The notes under the pieces were generated by a model. The model searched no databases. It worked only from the letters and a program-made list of their open reading frames with translations, and was not told where the DNA came from. A stretch of 44,743 nt of DNA from Jiangella ureilytica (GTDB lineage: Bacteria > Actinomycetota > Actinomycetes > Jiangellales > Jiangellaceae): the NCBI RefSeq assembly GCF_004348545.1, contig NZ_SMKL01000050.1, forward strand, positions 1 through 44,743, written 5' to 3'. Made by a program: the position numbers and the translations under genes. Below, in pieces: positions 7,069 through 15,390 of this stretch (positions are counted from its first letter, which is position 1; every line of letters starts with the position of its first letter).

Positions 7069-8106
7069 ATGACCGATGCGTACCGTCCGTCCCGTCCGTC
7101 CCGTCGTTCCTTCGTCGCCGGTTCGCTGGCCGGCCTCGGCCTCGCCTCTCTCGGGGGTGCGACGACGGCGTCGGCGTCGCCCCGGCCGCCGCGGATCCTC
7201 GTCGCCACCAACGAGCCGTGGGGCACCTACCACGTGCGGCCGCTGCTGCCGGAGATCGCCCGCCGCGGCTGGGACGTGCGCCAGCTGGTCCCCGACCTGA
7301 CCCAGATCGCACCCGGTGAGACCGTGCCCGTCGTCACCCCGGCCGACGACCCCGCGGCCGACCTGCTCGTCGTCACCGGCGCCACCGACTGGCCGGCCGA
7401 CTGCGCCGCCGCGTTCGGCCGGCACACGCCGCTGGCCGCGACGTCGCTGGCGTACCTCAACGCCACCGAGGCGCCGCGGGCGCACGAGTTCGAGCGGCGG
7501 CTGCGGCTGGTGACGTCGTCGTCGGCCGCGGAGGGCCGGTCATTCGCCGGGCACCTCGGCACCCGCCGCCGGGTCCGTGTCGTCGGCTCGCCGCAGACCG
7601 ACACGCTGCCCACCCCCGCGCCGGAAGCCGGCACCGTCCTCGTCCTCACCAGCGTCACCTACCCGGACCAGACCGGCGGCGCGGCGCCCGGGACGCAGCT
7701 GCTGCTCGACTCCGCGGCCGCGCTGGAGGCGGCCGGCAAGCACATCCTCGTCGGCCTGCACCCGCGGGAGAACCCGGCGCTGTGGAGCCGCTACGAGATC
7801 AGCCCGGTCCCGTCGCTGCAGGCGTCGGCGCGGGCCGAGGTCGCCATCGGCATCCCGGGCACGGTGTTCCCGCTGATCGCGGCCGCCGGCGTGCCCGTCG
7901 TCGGCTGCGTCGACCCGCGGCTCGTGGTCCCGGACTACCTGCTCGCCGTCTGCTCGTCGGTGATCGACACCGCGGCCGAGGCGCTGCCCGCCGTCGAGAC
8001 GGCGACCCTGCCGGCCGACCTCGAGGACGTCGTCGGCCCGATCGGCGGCTCGTCCGCGCGGCTGCTCGACTCGTGGGGCCGGGCGGCCCGTCCGAGCCGC
8101 GGCTGA
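7069..8106 (+). CDS. Tat-exported protein with GT-B-like (glycosyltransferase/CDP-glycerol transferase-like) fold
   Basis: ATG 7069 gives 345 residues. SRRSFVAGS (11-19), a hydrophobic stretch and an ASA-S site near residue 36 form a twin-arginine signal, so it is exported folded. The mature part starts with an alternating Rossmann-like pattern (RILVATNEPWGTYHVRPLLPEIARRGWDVRQLV). It later shows VGSPQTDTLP, HILVGLHPRENPALWSRYEIS and VAIGIPGTVFPLIAAAGVPVVGC, which resemble the acceptor and nucleotide-binding halves of GT-B enzymes and CDP-glycerol transferases. An exported GT-B protein is odd because nucleotide sugars are cytoplasmic, so it may be a carbohydrate binder or use another donor. 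A transcript shared with the amine oxidase 113 bp downstream is possible. The fold call is an inference from sequence pattern only. Confidence 0.6.
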   Translation: MTDAYRPSRPSRRSFVAGSLAGLGLASLGGATTASASPRPPRILVATNEPWGTYHVRPLLPEIARRGWDVRQLVPDLTQIAPGETVPVVTPADDPAADLLVVTGATDWPADCAAAFGRHTPLAATSLAYLNATEAPRAHEFERRLRLVTSSSAAEGRSFAGHLGTRRRVRVVGSPQTDTLPTPAPEAGTVLVLTSVTYPDQTGGAAPGTQLLLDSAAALEAAGKHILVGLHPRENPALWSRYEISPVPSLQASARAEVAIGIPGTVFPLIAAAGVPVVGCVDPRLVVPDYLLAVCSSVIDTAAEALPAVETATLPADLEDVVGPIGGSSARLLDSWGRAARPSRG

Positions 8107-8142
8107 CACCGTCGTCGCCCGTCGTCCGTCTGGCGTTCAGCA

Positions 8143-8167
8143 GGATTGCAATCCGACATTGCAATCC
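8143..8167. promoter_or_regulatory. Candidate operator with repeated ATTGCAATCC
   Basis: GGATTGCAATCC (8143-8154) is a perfect 12-bp palindrome. ATTGCAATCC then recurs at 8158-8167, giving a 13-bp period. It lies 65 bp upstream of the amine oxidase start and is AT-richer than its surroundings, as expected for a regulator site. Confidence 0.5.
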
Positions 8168-8231
8168 TTTTCCGACACCTCCCCGTACAGCTCCATCGAG
8201 GGTCAGTACCCCACCATCGATGGAGGCAGGC

Positions 8232-9851
8232 GTGGAGACGACAGCAGGGACGCCCGAGGGCGTGAGCCGGCGCGGGTTCCTCACCCGGGTCGGGGCGGTA
8301 GGCGGAGCGACGGCGCTCTACGGGACGATGGAGGCGCTCGGCCTGATCGCCACGCCGGCACACGCGGCGCAGGAGGCGGGCGACTTCGAGGCGCTGCGCC
8401 CCAGCGACCTCCCGGCCGCGGCGAACGGCACGAAGGTCGCGATCCTGGGCGCGGGGACGGCGGGGCTCGCGGTCGCGTACGAGCTGGGCAAGGCGGGCTA
8501 CGACTGCCACGTCATCGAGGCCCGGTCCAAGCCCGGCGGCCGGGCGCTGACCGTCCGCCGCGGCGACCGCCTCACCGACACCGACGGCGTGACCCAGGTG
8601 TGCAGGTTCGACGAGGGCCACTACTACAACGCCGGCCCTTCGCGGATCCCGAGCCACCACCTGACCATCGACTACTGCCGCGAGCTGGGCGTCGCGATCG
8701 AGCCGATGGTCAACGCCAACGCGCAGGGCCTCTACTACCACGAGAACACGCCGACGGTGAACTACGGCCCGCTGGCCGGCACCGCCGTCACGCACCGGCA
8801 GGCCAAGGCCGACGTCTACGGCTACATCTCCGAGTTGCTCGCGGCCGCCGTCGACCAGGGCGCGCTCGACGACCGGCTCACCGGCACCGACGGCCAGCGC
8901 CTGGTCGAGCTGGTCAACAGCCTGGGCGGGCTGACCGGCGGCCGGTACACCGGCAACAACCGCCGCGGCTACAGCGTCGCGCCGGGCGCCGGCAACGAGC
9001 CCGGCACCGTGGCCGGCCCGCCGCCCGCACTCTCGGACATCCTGCAGAGCCGGTTCGGCACTCGGTTCGCGACCGAGTTCGGATTCGACCAGGCCATGAT
9101 GATGTGGCAGCCGGTCGGCGGCATGGACCGGATCGCGGCCGCGCTGGCGTCGGCGATCGGCGGGCGCCGTCGCATCACCTACGACGCCCCCGTCACCGGG
9201 ATCGACAACACGTCGACCGGCGTGCGCGTCAGCTACCGCCTGAACGGCCGGATCCGCACGCTGGACGCCGACTACTGCGTCGTGACGATCCCGCCGATGG
9301 TGCTGCGGAACCTGACGACGAACTTCTCCGCCGAGACCAAGGCCGCGCTGACCGTCCCGGCCGGTGCCAACAGCGGCCGCATGGGCATCCAGTTCAAGCG
9401 CCGGTTCTGGGAGCAGGACCTGGACATCTACGGCGGCGTCACCCACACCAACATGGACATCTCCGGCATCTACTACCCGTCGTACGACTACTTCTCGCAG
9501 AAGGGCGTGCTGGTCGGCTACTACTCCGGCTCCTACACCAACCTGTCCGTGGCCGAGCGGGAGGCGCGTGCGCTGGCGCAGGGAGCGAAGATCCACGGCG
9601 ACGTGTACCACCAGGAGTTCGACAACTCGTTCTCCGTCGCGTGGCCGAAGGAGCCGTACAGCCTGGGCGCCTGGGTGAGCTGGCCCGGTGGGCGGGGCGC
9701 GGCCTACCAGCACCTGCTGCAGGCCGACGGCAACACCTACTTCGCCGGCGACCACCTGAGCTACTACACCGCCTGGCAGACCGGCGCGTTCCTGTCGGCG
9801 CGCAAGGTCGTGACCGACCTGCACACCCGGGTGGCGGCAACAGCGGCCTGA
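8232..9851 (+). CDS. Tat-exported flavin monoamine oxidase
   Basis: An FAD-dependent amine oxidase that oxidises a primary or L-amino-acid-type amine to the imine with release of peroxide. The Tat signal VSRRGFLTRVG with a hydrophobic stretch ends near PAHAA. The FAD-binding dinucleotide motif VAILGAGTAGLAVAYELGKAGYDCHVIEARSKPGGRA follows, then the YYNAGPSRIPSHH substrate-side segment. The C-terminal FAD motif is YFAGDHLSYYTAWQTGAFLSARK. GTG 8232 is preferred because GGAGG ends five bases before it; ATG 8220 is possible and adds four residues. At 539 residues it resembles actinobacterial secreted L-amino-acid/amine oxidases. A strong hairpin follows the stop. Substrate specificity cannot be read. 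Confidence 0.9.
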   Translation: METTAGTPEGVSRRGFLTRVGAVGGATALYGTMEALGLIATPAHAAQEAGDFEALRPSDLPAAANGTKVAILGAGTAGLAVAYELGKAGYDCHVIEARSKPGGRALTVRRGDRLTDTDGVTQVCRFDEGHYYNAGPSRIPSHHLTIDYCRELGVAIEPMVNANAQGLYYHENTPTVNYGPLAGTAVTHRQAKADVYGYISELLAAAVDQGALDDRLTGTDGQRLVELVNSLGGLTGGRYTGNNRRGYSVAPGAGNEPGTVAGPPPALSDILQSRFGTRFATEFGFDQAMMMWQPVGGMDRIAAALASAIGGRRRITYDAPVTGIDNTSTGVRVSYRLNGRIRTLDADYCVVTIPPMVLRNLTTNFSAETKAALTVPAGANSGRMGIQFKRRFWEQDLDIYGGVTHTNMDISGIYYPSYDYFSQKGVLVGYYSGSYTNLSVAEREARALAQGAKIHGDVYHQEFDNSFSVAWPKEPYSLGAWVSWPGGRGAAYQHLLQADGNTYFAGDHLSYYTAWQTGAFLSARKVVTDLHTRVAATAA

Positions 9852-9860
9852 CGGATCATG

Positions 9861-9898
9861 GCGCTCCTTCTACTGCCCTGGCCGTAGAAGGAGCGCCG
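9861..9898. terminator. Hairpin terminator after the amine oxidase
   Basis: GGCGCTCCTTCTAC (9861-9874) pairs perfectly with GTAGAAGGAGCGCC (9885-9898) across a 10-base loop. It begins nine bases after the stop codon. No T-run follows, as is common in actinomycetes. Confidence 0.75.
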
Positions 9899-9912
9899 TC
9901 AGCAGACGCGTA

Positions 9913-10079
9913 CTAGGGTGTGTCTCCCAAGTCCATGGCCTACTGCGCGACGCCCAGGCGGCGCCTCGCTGCGTTCTCGTCGGTCGTCATAGAACCCCGC
10001 TATGACTCCCTCCTCGGCCTTGCGAGGCATCCGCCTGGACGCCGCTCGCTACGGCCGAGACTTGGGAGACACACCCTAG
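9913..10079. mobile_element. MITE-like 167-bp hairpin element
   Basis: Terminal inverted repeats of 21 bp, perfect, beginning CTAGGGTGTGTCTCCCAAG, lie at 9913-9933 and 10059-10079. The interior is also imperfectly self-complementary (GCCCAGGCGG... against ...CCGCCTGGAC) and closes on GTCATAG/CTATGAC near 9987-10007. There is no transposase frame. The right end supplies the TAG stop codon (10076-10078, minus strand) of the neighbouring cupin gene, so the element may have inserted at or truncated that gene's 3' end. Confidence 0.8.
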
Positions 10080-10453
10080 GCGACCCCGACGGTCAGGATG
10101 AGCACGGAGTCCTGGTCGGCGACGAGGTCGTGACGCTCCGGCGGGGCGTCGACCAACTCGCCCTCGGCGACGGCGACGGCGCGCTCGCGCGTGTGCAGCG
10201 TGACGTGCCCGCGCAGGCACAGCACCGTCGCGTCGCCGGGGCTCTGGTGCTCGTTCATGCGGGTGCCGGCCGTGAGCGCGATGAGGGTCTGGCGCAGGCG
10301 CGTGCCGCTGTGCAACGTCCGGGACGCCCGGCCGGCGGTGGAGATGCGGGCTTCCTCGAGCTGGTCCGTGCCCATGGTCAGCAGCGTCATGTTGGACGGC
10401 GTACCCAGTGCTGGACTGCGGAAACGACGCCGGTGGGAGCGGGTACCGCTCAT
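10076..10453 (-). CDS. Cupin-domain protein
   Basis: A 125-residue protein with a single cupin barrel: the middle contains the first motif-like stretch TAGTRMNEHQSPGDATVLCLRGHVTLH and then AVAVAEGELVDAPPERHDLVADQDSVLILTVGVA. H65-like and H105-like histidines could bind a metal. The ATG at 10451-10453 follows a GAGGAGGG ribosome site 18 bp after the DeoR stop, so it is the last gene of the kinase-PdxA2-DeoR transcript. Its stop codon lies in the terminal repeat of the adjacent MITE-like element, so the natural C-terminus may have been replaced. A sensor or isomerase role is possible; no function is assigned. Confidence 0.75.
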   Translation of the reverse strand: MSGTRSHRRRFRSPALGTPSNMTLLTMGTDQLEEARISTAGRASRTLHSGTRLRQTLIALTAGTRMNEHQSPGDATVLCLRGHVTLHTRERAVAVAEGELVDAPPERHDLVADQDSVLILTVGVA

Positions 10454-10471
10454 GTGGGCCCTCCTCGCGGG

Positions 10472-11269
10472 TCAGGTGGCCGCGGCGACCTCGGTGCTCG
10501 TGACGATGACGTCGACGCCCGCGGCCCGGAATCGCTCGACCTCGTCGAGAGGTGCGCCGTCGTCGGTGACCAGGGTCCACGTCGCGGGCATGCGCGCCCA
10601 CGCGTGGAAGGGGCGCCGGCCGAGCTTGCTGGCATCGGCCAGAACGTACACCCGCCCGGCGCGGGCCATCATCATCTCCTTGAGGCGGGTCTGGTCGAGG
10701 TTGGCCTCGCAGATCCCGTGCTCGACGGTGACCGCGTCGGCGCCGAGGAAAGCACGGTCGGCGGTGATGCGTTCGAGCGCCGCCTCGGCGAACGGCCCGA
10801 CCAGGCCCTGGCTGATGTGCCGGAGCCGGCCGCCCAGGCACAGCACCTCGACGCCGTCGGCCTCGGCCAGCTCGTTGAGCACCGTGAGGCCGATGGTGAC
10901 GACGGTGAGGCGGTCGCGGTCGCGCAGTTCGCGCGCGAGCTGGCCGGTGGTGGTGCCGGCGTCGAGCAGGACGGTCTCGTCGGGACCGATCTGCTCGGCC
11001 GCCCACGCCGCGATGGCCTGCTTCTGCCGGAACGCCTCGCGCGAGCGCTGGCCCAGCGGCGTCTCGGGCGCGTGGCCGTGGGCCATGGCGCCACCGTAGG
11101 TGCGGGCCAGCCGGCCCTCGGACGTGAGCAGGGCGAGGTCGCGGCGGATAGTCGACTCGGTGACGCCGAAGTGCAATGCCAGCTGACCGACCCCGGCCCG
11201 CCCGTCGGTCCAGGCGAGGTCGACGATGGCCCGGCGCCGTTCGCGGGCGTTCAGCCGATCGGTCGTCAT
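10472..11269 (-). CDS. DeoR/GlpR-family sugar-phosphate-responsive repressor
   Basis: 265 residues. The N-terminal DeoR helix-turn-helix is RRRAIVDLAWTDGRAGVGQLALHFGVTESTIRRDLALLTSEGRLARTYGGA (about 11-61). The C-terminal sensor domain of the DeoR type carries DETVLLDAGTTTGQLARELRDRDRLTVVT, VLCLGG, and DRAFLGADAV with HGICEANLDQTRLKEMM. Such domains bind phosphorylated sugars. The gene lies 15 bp downstream of pdxA2 in the C4 acid-sugar operon, so a phosphorylated C4 acid is the likely effector. A palindrome in the divergent promoter (13742-13758) is a candidate binding site. Confidence 0.92.
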   Translation of the reverse strand: MTTDRLNARERRRAIVDLAWTDGRAGVGQLALHFGVTESTIRRDLALLTSEGRLARTYGGAMAHGHAPETPLGQRSREAFRQKQAIAAWAAEQIGPDETVLLDAGTTTGQLARELRDRDRLTVVTIGLTVLNELAEADGVEVLCLGGRLRHISQGLVGPFAEAALERITADRAFLGADAVTVEHGICEANLDQTRLKEMMMARAGRVYVLADASKLGRRPFHAWARMPATWTLVTDDGAPLDEVERFRAAGVDVIVTSTEVAAAT

Positions 11270-11284
11270 CCCCCACCTCGCTCG

Positions 11285-12277
11285 CTACGGGCTCGGCGCG
11301 AGCGCGGCGGCCTGGCGCAGAGCCTCGATCATGCTACCGGCGTCGGCGGTTCCGGTGCCCGCGATGTCGAACGCCGTGCCGTGGTCGACGGACGTACGGA
11401 TGACCGGCAGCCCGACGCTGATGTTCACGCCCGCCTCGAGCCCGAGCACCTTGACCGGGCCGTGCCCCTGGTCGTGGTACATGGCGACGATGAGGTCGTA
11501 GTCGCCGCGACCGGCCAGGAAGAACGCGGTGTCGGCGGGCAGCGGCCCCTGCACGTCGATGCCGTCGGCCCGGCAGCGCTCGACCGCCGGGACGATCTTC
11601 TCCGCCTCCTCGCCGCGGCCGAACAGCCCGTTCTCGCCGGCGTGCGGGTTGATGCCGCAGACGCCGAGGCGTGGGCGGGCCAGTCCGGAGTCGCGCAGGG
11701 TCGCGTCGCCGCGGCGGATGGTCCGTTCGACCAGGGCGTCGTCGATGCGCTCGATGGCGTCGACGAGCCCGATGTGCGTCGTGACATGGATGACCTTCAC
11801 GGTCGGCGTCGACAGCATCATGGACACTTCGTCGACGCCGCACAGCTCGGCGAGCAGCTCGGTGTGACCGGGGTACGGGTGGCCGCCGGCGTGCAGCGCC
11901 TCCTTGTTCAGGGGCGCGGTGCAGATGGCCTGCACGCGTCCAGCGACGGCGAGCTCGCTGGCCACCTTCACATACTGATAGGCGGCGTCACCGGCGACGG
12001 CGGACAGCACACCGAAGGGGAGGTCGGCCGGCAACAGGTCGAGATCGATCACCTCGACAGTGCCCGGCTCGAACGTGGCCTCCTCGGGCGAGTCGACCGC
12101 GCGCAGCTCGACCTCGACGCCCGTGATGCGGGCGGCGTCCTCCAGCCGGCGGAGGTCGCCTACGACCACCGGCCGGCACACCGCGCGCACCTCCGGGTCG
12201 GCGAGCGCCCGGACGACGACCTCGGGGCCGACGCCGGCGCCGTCGCCCATGGTGACGGCGACCAGTGGTGTCTTCAT
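11285..12277 (-). CDS. pdxA2: PdxA2-type 4-phospho-D-threonate/erythronate dehydrogenase
   Basis: 330 residues of the PdxA family, which oxidise a 4-phospho-3-hydroxy acid with NAD and decarboxylate it. Motifs visible are MGDGAGVGPE (10-19), NKEALH (124-129), GHTE (137-140), THI (167-169), NPHAGE (210-215) and YHDQGH (267-272). H168, H212 and H268 match the metal-binding histidines of E. coli PdxA. Its neighbour is a DUF1537 kinase, the pairing known for D-threonate catabolism (kinase then PdxA2, giving dihydroxyacetone phosphate). A vitamin-B6 role is unlikely because actinobacteria normally use PdxST. ATG 12277 has an AGGAGGA ribosome site and overlaps the kinase stop (ATGA). Confidence 0.9.
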   Translation of the reverse strand: MKTPLVAVTMGDGAGVGPEVVVRALADPEVRAVCRPVVVGDLRRLEDAARITGVEVELRAVDSPEEATFEPGTVEVIDLDLLPADLPFGVLSAVAGDAAYQYVKVASELAVAGRVQAICTAPLNKEALHAGGHPYPGHTELLAELCGVDEVSMMLSTPTVKVIHVTTHIGLVDAIERIDDALVERTIRRGDATLRDSGLARPRLGVCGINPHAGENGLFGRGEEAEKIVPAVERCRADGIDVQGPLPADTAFFLAGRGDYDLIVAMYHDQGHGPVKVLGLEAGVNISVGLPVIRTSVDHGTAFDIAGTGTADAGSMIEALRQAAALAPSP

Positions 12278-13650
12278 GTGTCCTCCTGATGCGGGCTGTG
12301 CTCGGCATGCAGATGCCATCGGGTGCTGGGAAGGCGCTGTGCGATGTGCACCAGCGTGCGCGGCCGGCCGAACGCGCCGGGCTTGGTGACGACGACGCGC
12401 CCGCCGGGCGCGGTGCTGACGACGACGCCGTCGGCCCAGGACTCGCGGACGTGCAGCTCGCCCACCCCCAGGGCGGCGAGCACGGCGCGCGCGGTCTCGC
12501 CGCCGGTGAGGACCAGCGCGGGGTGGGCGCGGGCGGCTGGCGCGACCAGCCGGGCCAGTGCGGCGACGACGCCGGGCGAGCGGGCGGCACCACGAGCGTC
12601 GGCGAGGTGGACGGCGGCGGTGCGTCCGGCAGTGCGCTCGGCGAGCTCCCGCGCCTTGTCGGCCTCGGCGTCGGCGAGCCCCGCGGGATCGAGCTCGATC
12701 ACTGTGCCGATCTGGCGTCGCAGCCAGACGAGCTGGTCGCGCGCCGGCGGCGCCGCCGTTCCGACGATGAACAGGATCGGCCCCAACGGCGGCGGTGCCG
12801 GCCCACGCGACGGCCGGATCTCGGCGAGCCGCACCTCCATGACCCCCGGGGCGTCCGACGGTGTCGTGTCCGTCGGCGTGGCCCCACCCACGCGCCGTGC
12901 CTCCGTGGCAGCAGACCCACCCACCGTCTCGGGCGCGTCCGCCGGAATCGCTCCCCCGGCGGCCGCGTACGCGCGGGCGAGGGCCTGCGCGAGCCCGGCG
13001 GAACCAGCCCATCGCAGCGTCCGGTCATTTCGGCGAAGCAGTTCGCCCGCCGCGACGATGCGGTCCAGGTCGTCCTCGGTCTCGGCGTCGCAGATCGCGA
13101 GCCGGTCGCCGTCGGCAGCGGCACGCAGCACGTCGGCCAGACCCACGGCACTCCCGCGCACCACCGTCAGGTTTACGACCGACACCGGCAGCGGCGCGAG
13201 CGCCTCTGCCACGGACGCCGGGGCCGGCCGCGGCTCGGCGGCCCAAGCGTCCGATCGCTCGAGCGGCACGCCGTCGACCCGGACCGCTCCGCCGACGACG
13301 GTCCGGCCCAGCGAGGGCAGCGCCGGGGCGACCACGAGCAGGCAACCCGGCGCACGCAGCGCACCCAGCTCGGCGGCGAGCGGGCCACGCAACGTGGAGT
13401 CGAGCTTCTTGACCACGACGCCGCCGGGCGGCAGCAGCGCGAGCGCGGCCGCGATGCCATCGGCGGCTGTCAGCGGCGTGGCGTAGCGTGAATCGGTGTC
13501 CACGGCGACCACACAGCCGCTGTCGAACACGTCGCGCGTACCGCGCACCATGCGCAGATCGACGATGCGCGGTGTGCGCGCCACGAACGCGGCCGCCGCC
13601 TCCGCCGCACCCGTCAGGTCATCGGCGAGCAGCAGCACGGGAATGTCCAC
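12274..13650 (-). CDS. Four-carbon acid sugar kinase (DUF1537 family)
   Basis: 458 residues with both conserved halves of the family. The N-terminal substrate domain has LLADDLTGAAEAAAAF (about 7-22) and VVVKKLDSTLRGPLAAEL (about 98-115). The C-terminal nucleotide domain has ALVLTGGETARAVLAALG and GRVVVTKPGAFGRPRTLVHI. DUF1537 kinases phosphorylate O4 of C4 acids such as D-threonate, L-threonate or D-erythronate; which one cannot be read here. It is the first gene of the minus-strand operon kinase-pdxA2-deoR-cupin and is divergent from the importer. The linker around residues 230-275 is Thr/Ala/Pro-rich and longer than usual. Confidence 0.92.
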   Translation of the reverse strand: MDIPVLLLADDLTGAAEAAAAFVARTPRIVDLRMVRGTRDVFDSGCVVAVDTDSRYATPLTAADGIAAALALLPPGGVVVKKLDSTLRGPLAAELGALRAPGCLLVVAPALPSLGRTVVGGAVRVDGVPLERSDAWAAEPRPAPASVAEALAPLPVSVVNLTVVRGSAVGLADVLRAAADGDRLAICDAETEDDLDRIVAAGELLRRNDRTLRWAGSAGLAQALARAYAAAGGAIPADAPETVGGSAATEARRVGGATPTDTTPSDAPGVMEVRLAEIRPSRGPAPPPLGPILFIVGTAAPPARDQLVWLRRQIGTVIELDPAGLADAEADKARELAERTAGRTAAVHLADARGAARSPGVVAALARLVAPAARAHPALVLTGGETARAVLAALGVGELHVRESWADGVVVSTAPGGRVVVTKPGAFGRPRTLVHIAQRLPSTRWHLHAEHSPHQEDT

Positions 13651-13741
13651 TGAACGCTCTCCTTCCTGCGCAGATGCGACGATTCACCACCGATCGGGGA
13701 CTCGGGCCGACTCATCTCGGCGAGAGTGAACGCTACGTTAC

Positions 13742-13758
13742 TTGCGCGTTTCGCGCAA
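13742..13758. promoter_or_regulatory. Candidate DeoR operator
   Basis: TTGCGCG-TTT-CGCGCAA is a perfect 7-bp inverted repeat in the 156-bp gap between the divergent kinase and importer operons. It sits 49 bp before the importer's first start codon. Placement suits a regulator controlling both directions; assignment to the DeoR protein is inference. Confidence 0.55.
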
Positions 13759-13806
13759 AGATGCGAATGTGATCCGCACGACTCCCGCAGACCTCCGGAG
13801 GTGACG

Positions 13807-15390
13807 ATGGACGGCAGCGCACGGCAGCGCCGCGGCCTGAGCCGGCGCGACCTGTTGCGGGCCGGTTTCGCGGCCGGCACCGGGCTCGCGCTGGGTCCGG
13901 TGCTCGCGGCCTGTGCCGGACCGACCGGCACGTCCGGCGCCGGCACCCTGACACTGGCGCTGAACCGGTCGTTGGTCAGCCTGGACAACAAGCTCAACCA
14001 GTTCGACGCGCACGTCACCGTCCAGCGGGCGGTGCGGCAAGCGCTCACCCGCATCGGCGACGGTCTGCGGGCCGAACCCGTACTGGCCGAGAGCTTCGAG
14101 CTCGTCTCCCCCACCGCTTGGAGAGTGCGGCTCCGGCCCCAGGCCGTGTACTCCGACGGCACGCCGGTCGCGGTGGCCGACGTCGTCGCGGCGCTCGACA
14201 TGTACCAGCAGGTCGACGCCTCGTTCGTCGGCAACCAGTTCCCCGAGTGGCCGGTGGTGCAGCAGCTCGACGAGCACACGTTCGACCTCGTCACGCAGCG
14301 GCCGTTGGTCGGCCTCGACGCCCTCATGAGCAACATCCTCGTCACTCCGGCGGCGGCCAACCTGCCCGAGGAGTTGTCCGACGGTGTCGGCAGCGGCCCG
14401 TACGTGGTCACCCAGGCCAACCGCGGCACCGGCGACTACACGCTCAGCGCCAACCGCGACTACTGGGGTCCGGCGCCCGGCGTCGAGCAGGTGCGCATCC
14501 GGTTCCTGCCCGAGGAGACCAGCCGGGTGCTGGCATTGCGCAGCGGCGAGGTCGACGTCATCGACTCCATCTCCCCCGACTCCGCGGAGCAGCTCGACGG
14601 CTTGCCCGGCATCAGCCTGCTGCAGGCCGAGGGCACCCGCCTGGTGCAACTCTTCTACAACTTCCGCAAGCCGCCCGAGCATCCGTTGTCCAAGGCGTCG
14701 GTGCGGCAGGCGCTGAGCCTGGCCATCGATGGTCAGAGCATCGTGCGCGACGTCCTGCTCGACAGCGTCACCCCCACCAACGGCGTAGTGCCGCTCAGCC
14801 TCGACGGCGCGGTCGAGGTCGGCCGGTTCGAGTTCGACCCGCGCAAGGCCCGGCAGCTGCTCGACGCCGAGGGGGTCGACGACCTCGAGCTCACGGTCAT
14901 CTGGGAGTCCGGCGAGTTCGCCTCCGACGCGTATGTCATGGAGGCGATCGCGCAGATGCTCGGCGACATCGGCGTGCGGGTGCACTTACGCCAGTTCGAG
15001 CCCGGCGGCGACCTCCCCACCTGGCGGCAGGGGCGCGGCGGCGACTTCGACCTCATCGGCAACGGCTACGGCAACCAGACCGGCCTGGCGCTCACCAGCC
15101 TGCAGGGCCTGTTCGCCGGCACGCCCGAGATGGAGAAGACCGGCGACGCGTTCATGGGGTTCGTCTACGACGACATCGCCTCCGGCATCACGGCGGCGGC
15201 GGCCGAGACCGACGACCAGCGCCGATCCACGCTGCTCGAGGACGTGCAGCAGTCCATCTGGGACCTCTGGCCGGCCATGTGGGCGTTCACCCAGGACGTC
15301 CTCCTCGCCCACCGCGACGTCGTGAGCGGCCTCGATCTGCTGCCCATCAACTCCTACGACCTCGCCGCCGTGCGGCTCGAGGAGGGATGA
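13807..15390 (+). CDS. ABC transporter substrate-binding lipoprotein (peptide/opine/glycoside type, SBP_bac_5)
   Basis: 527 residues. The signal has SRRDLL at 12-17 and the lipobox LAAC ending at Cys36, so it is a Tat-type lipoprotein anchored outside the membrane. The mature protein follows the family-5 plan: SFELVSPTAWRVRLRPQAVYSDGTPVAVADVVAAL, VGSGPYVVTQANRGTGDYTLSANRDYWG and KASVRQALSLAIDGQSIV. Family 5 proteins carry oligopeptides but also oligosaccharides and glycosides. ATG 13807 follows GGAGGTG. Its stop overlaps the first permease (ATGA). The neighbouring glycosidase and acid-sugar enzymes suggest a carbohydrate ligand. Confidence 0.92.
   Translation: MDGSARQRRGLSRRDLLRAGFAAGTGLALGPVLAACAGPTGTSGAGTLTLALNRSLVSLDNKLNQFDAHVTVQRAVRQALTRIGDGLRAEPVLAESFELVSPTAWRVRLRPQAVYSDGTPVAVADVVAALDMYQQVDASFVGNQFPEWPVVQQLDEHTFDLVTQRPLVGLDALMSNILVTPAAANLPEELSDGVGSGPYVVTQANRGTGDYTLSANRDYWGPAPGVEQVRIRFLPEETSRVLALRSGEVDVIDSISPDSAEQLDGLPGISLLQAEGTRLVQLFYNFRKPPEHPLSKASVRQALSLAIDGQSIVRDVLLDSVTPTNGVVPLSLDGAVEVGRFEFDPRKARQLLDAEGVDDLELTVIWESGEFASDAYVMEAIAQMLGDIGVRVHLRQFEPGGDLPTWRQGRGGDFDLIGNGYGNQTGLALTSLQGLFAGTPEMEKTGDAFMGFVYDDIASGITAAAAETDDQRRSTLLEDVQQSIWDLWPAMWAFTQDVLLAHRDVVSGLDLLPINSYDLAAVRLEEG

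Noticed and set aside
11285-12277. Assignment of the PdxA protein to vitamin B6 synthesis
   Set aside because: The DUF1537 kinase and DeoR partners match the acid-sugar catabolic PdxA2 pairing instead, and no other DXP-dependent B6 gene is present.
9920-12289. A 789-residue open frame antisense to DeoR and pdxA2
   Set aside because: It is a shadow of well-supported genes in GC-rich DNA, begins inside the MITE-like element and has no recognisable motif.
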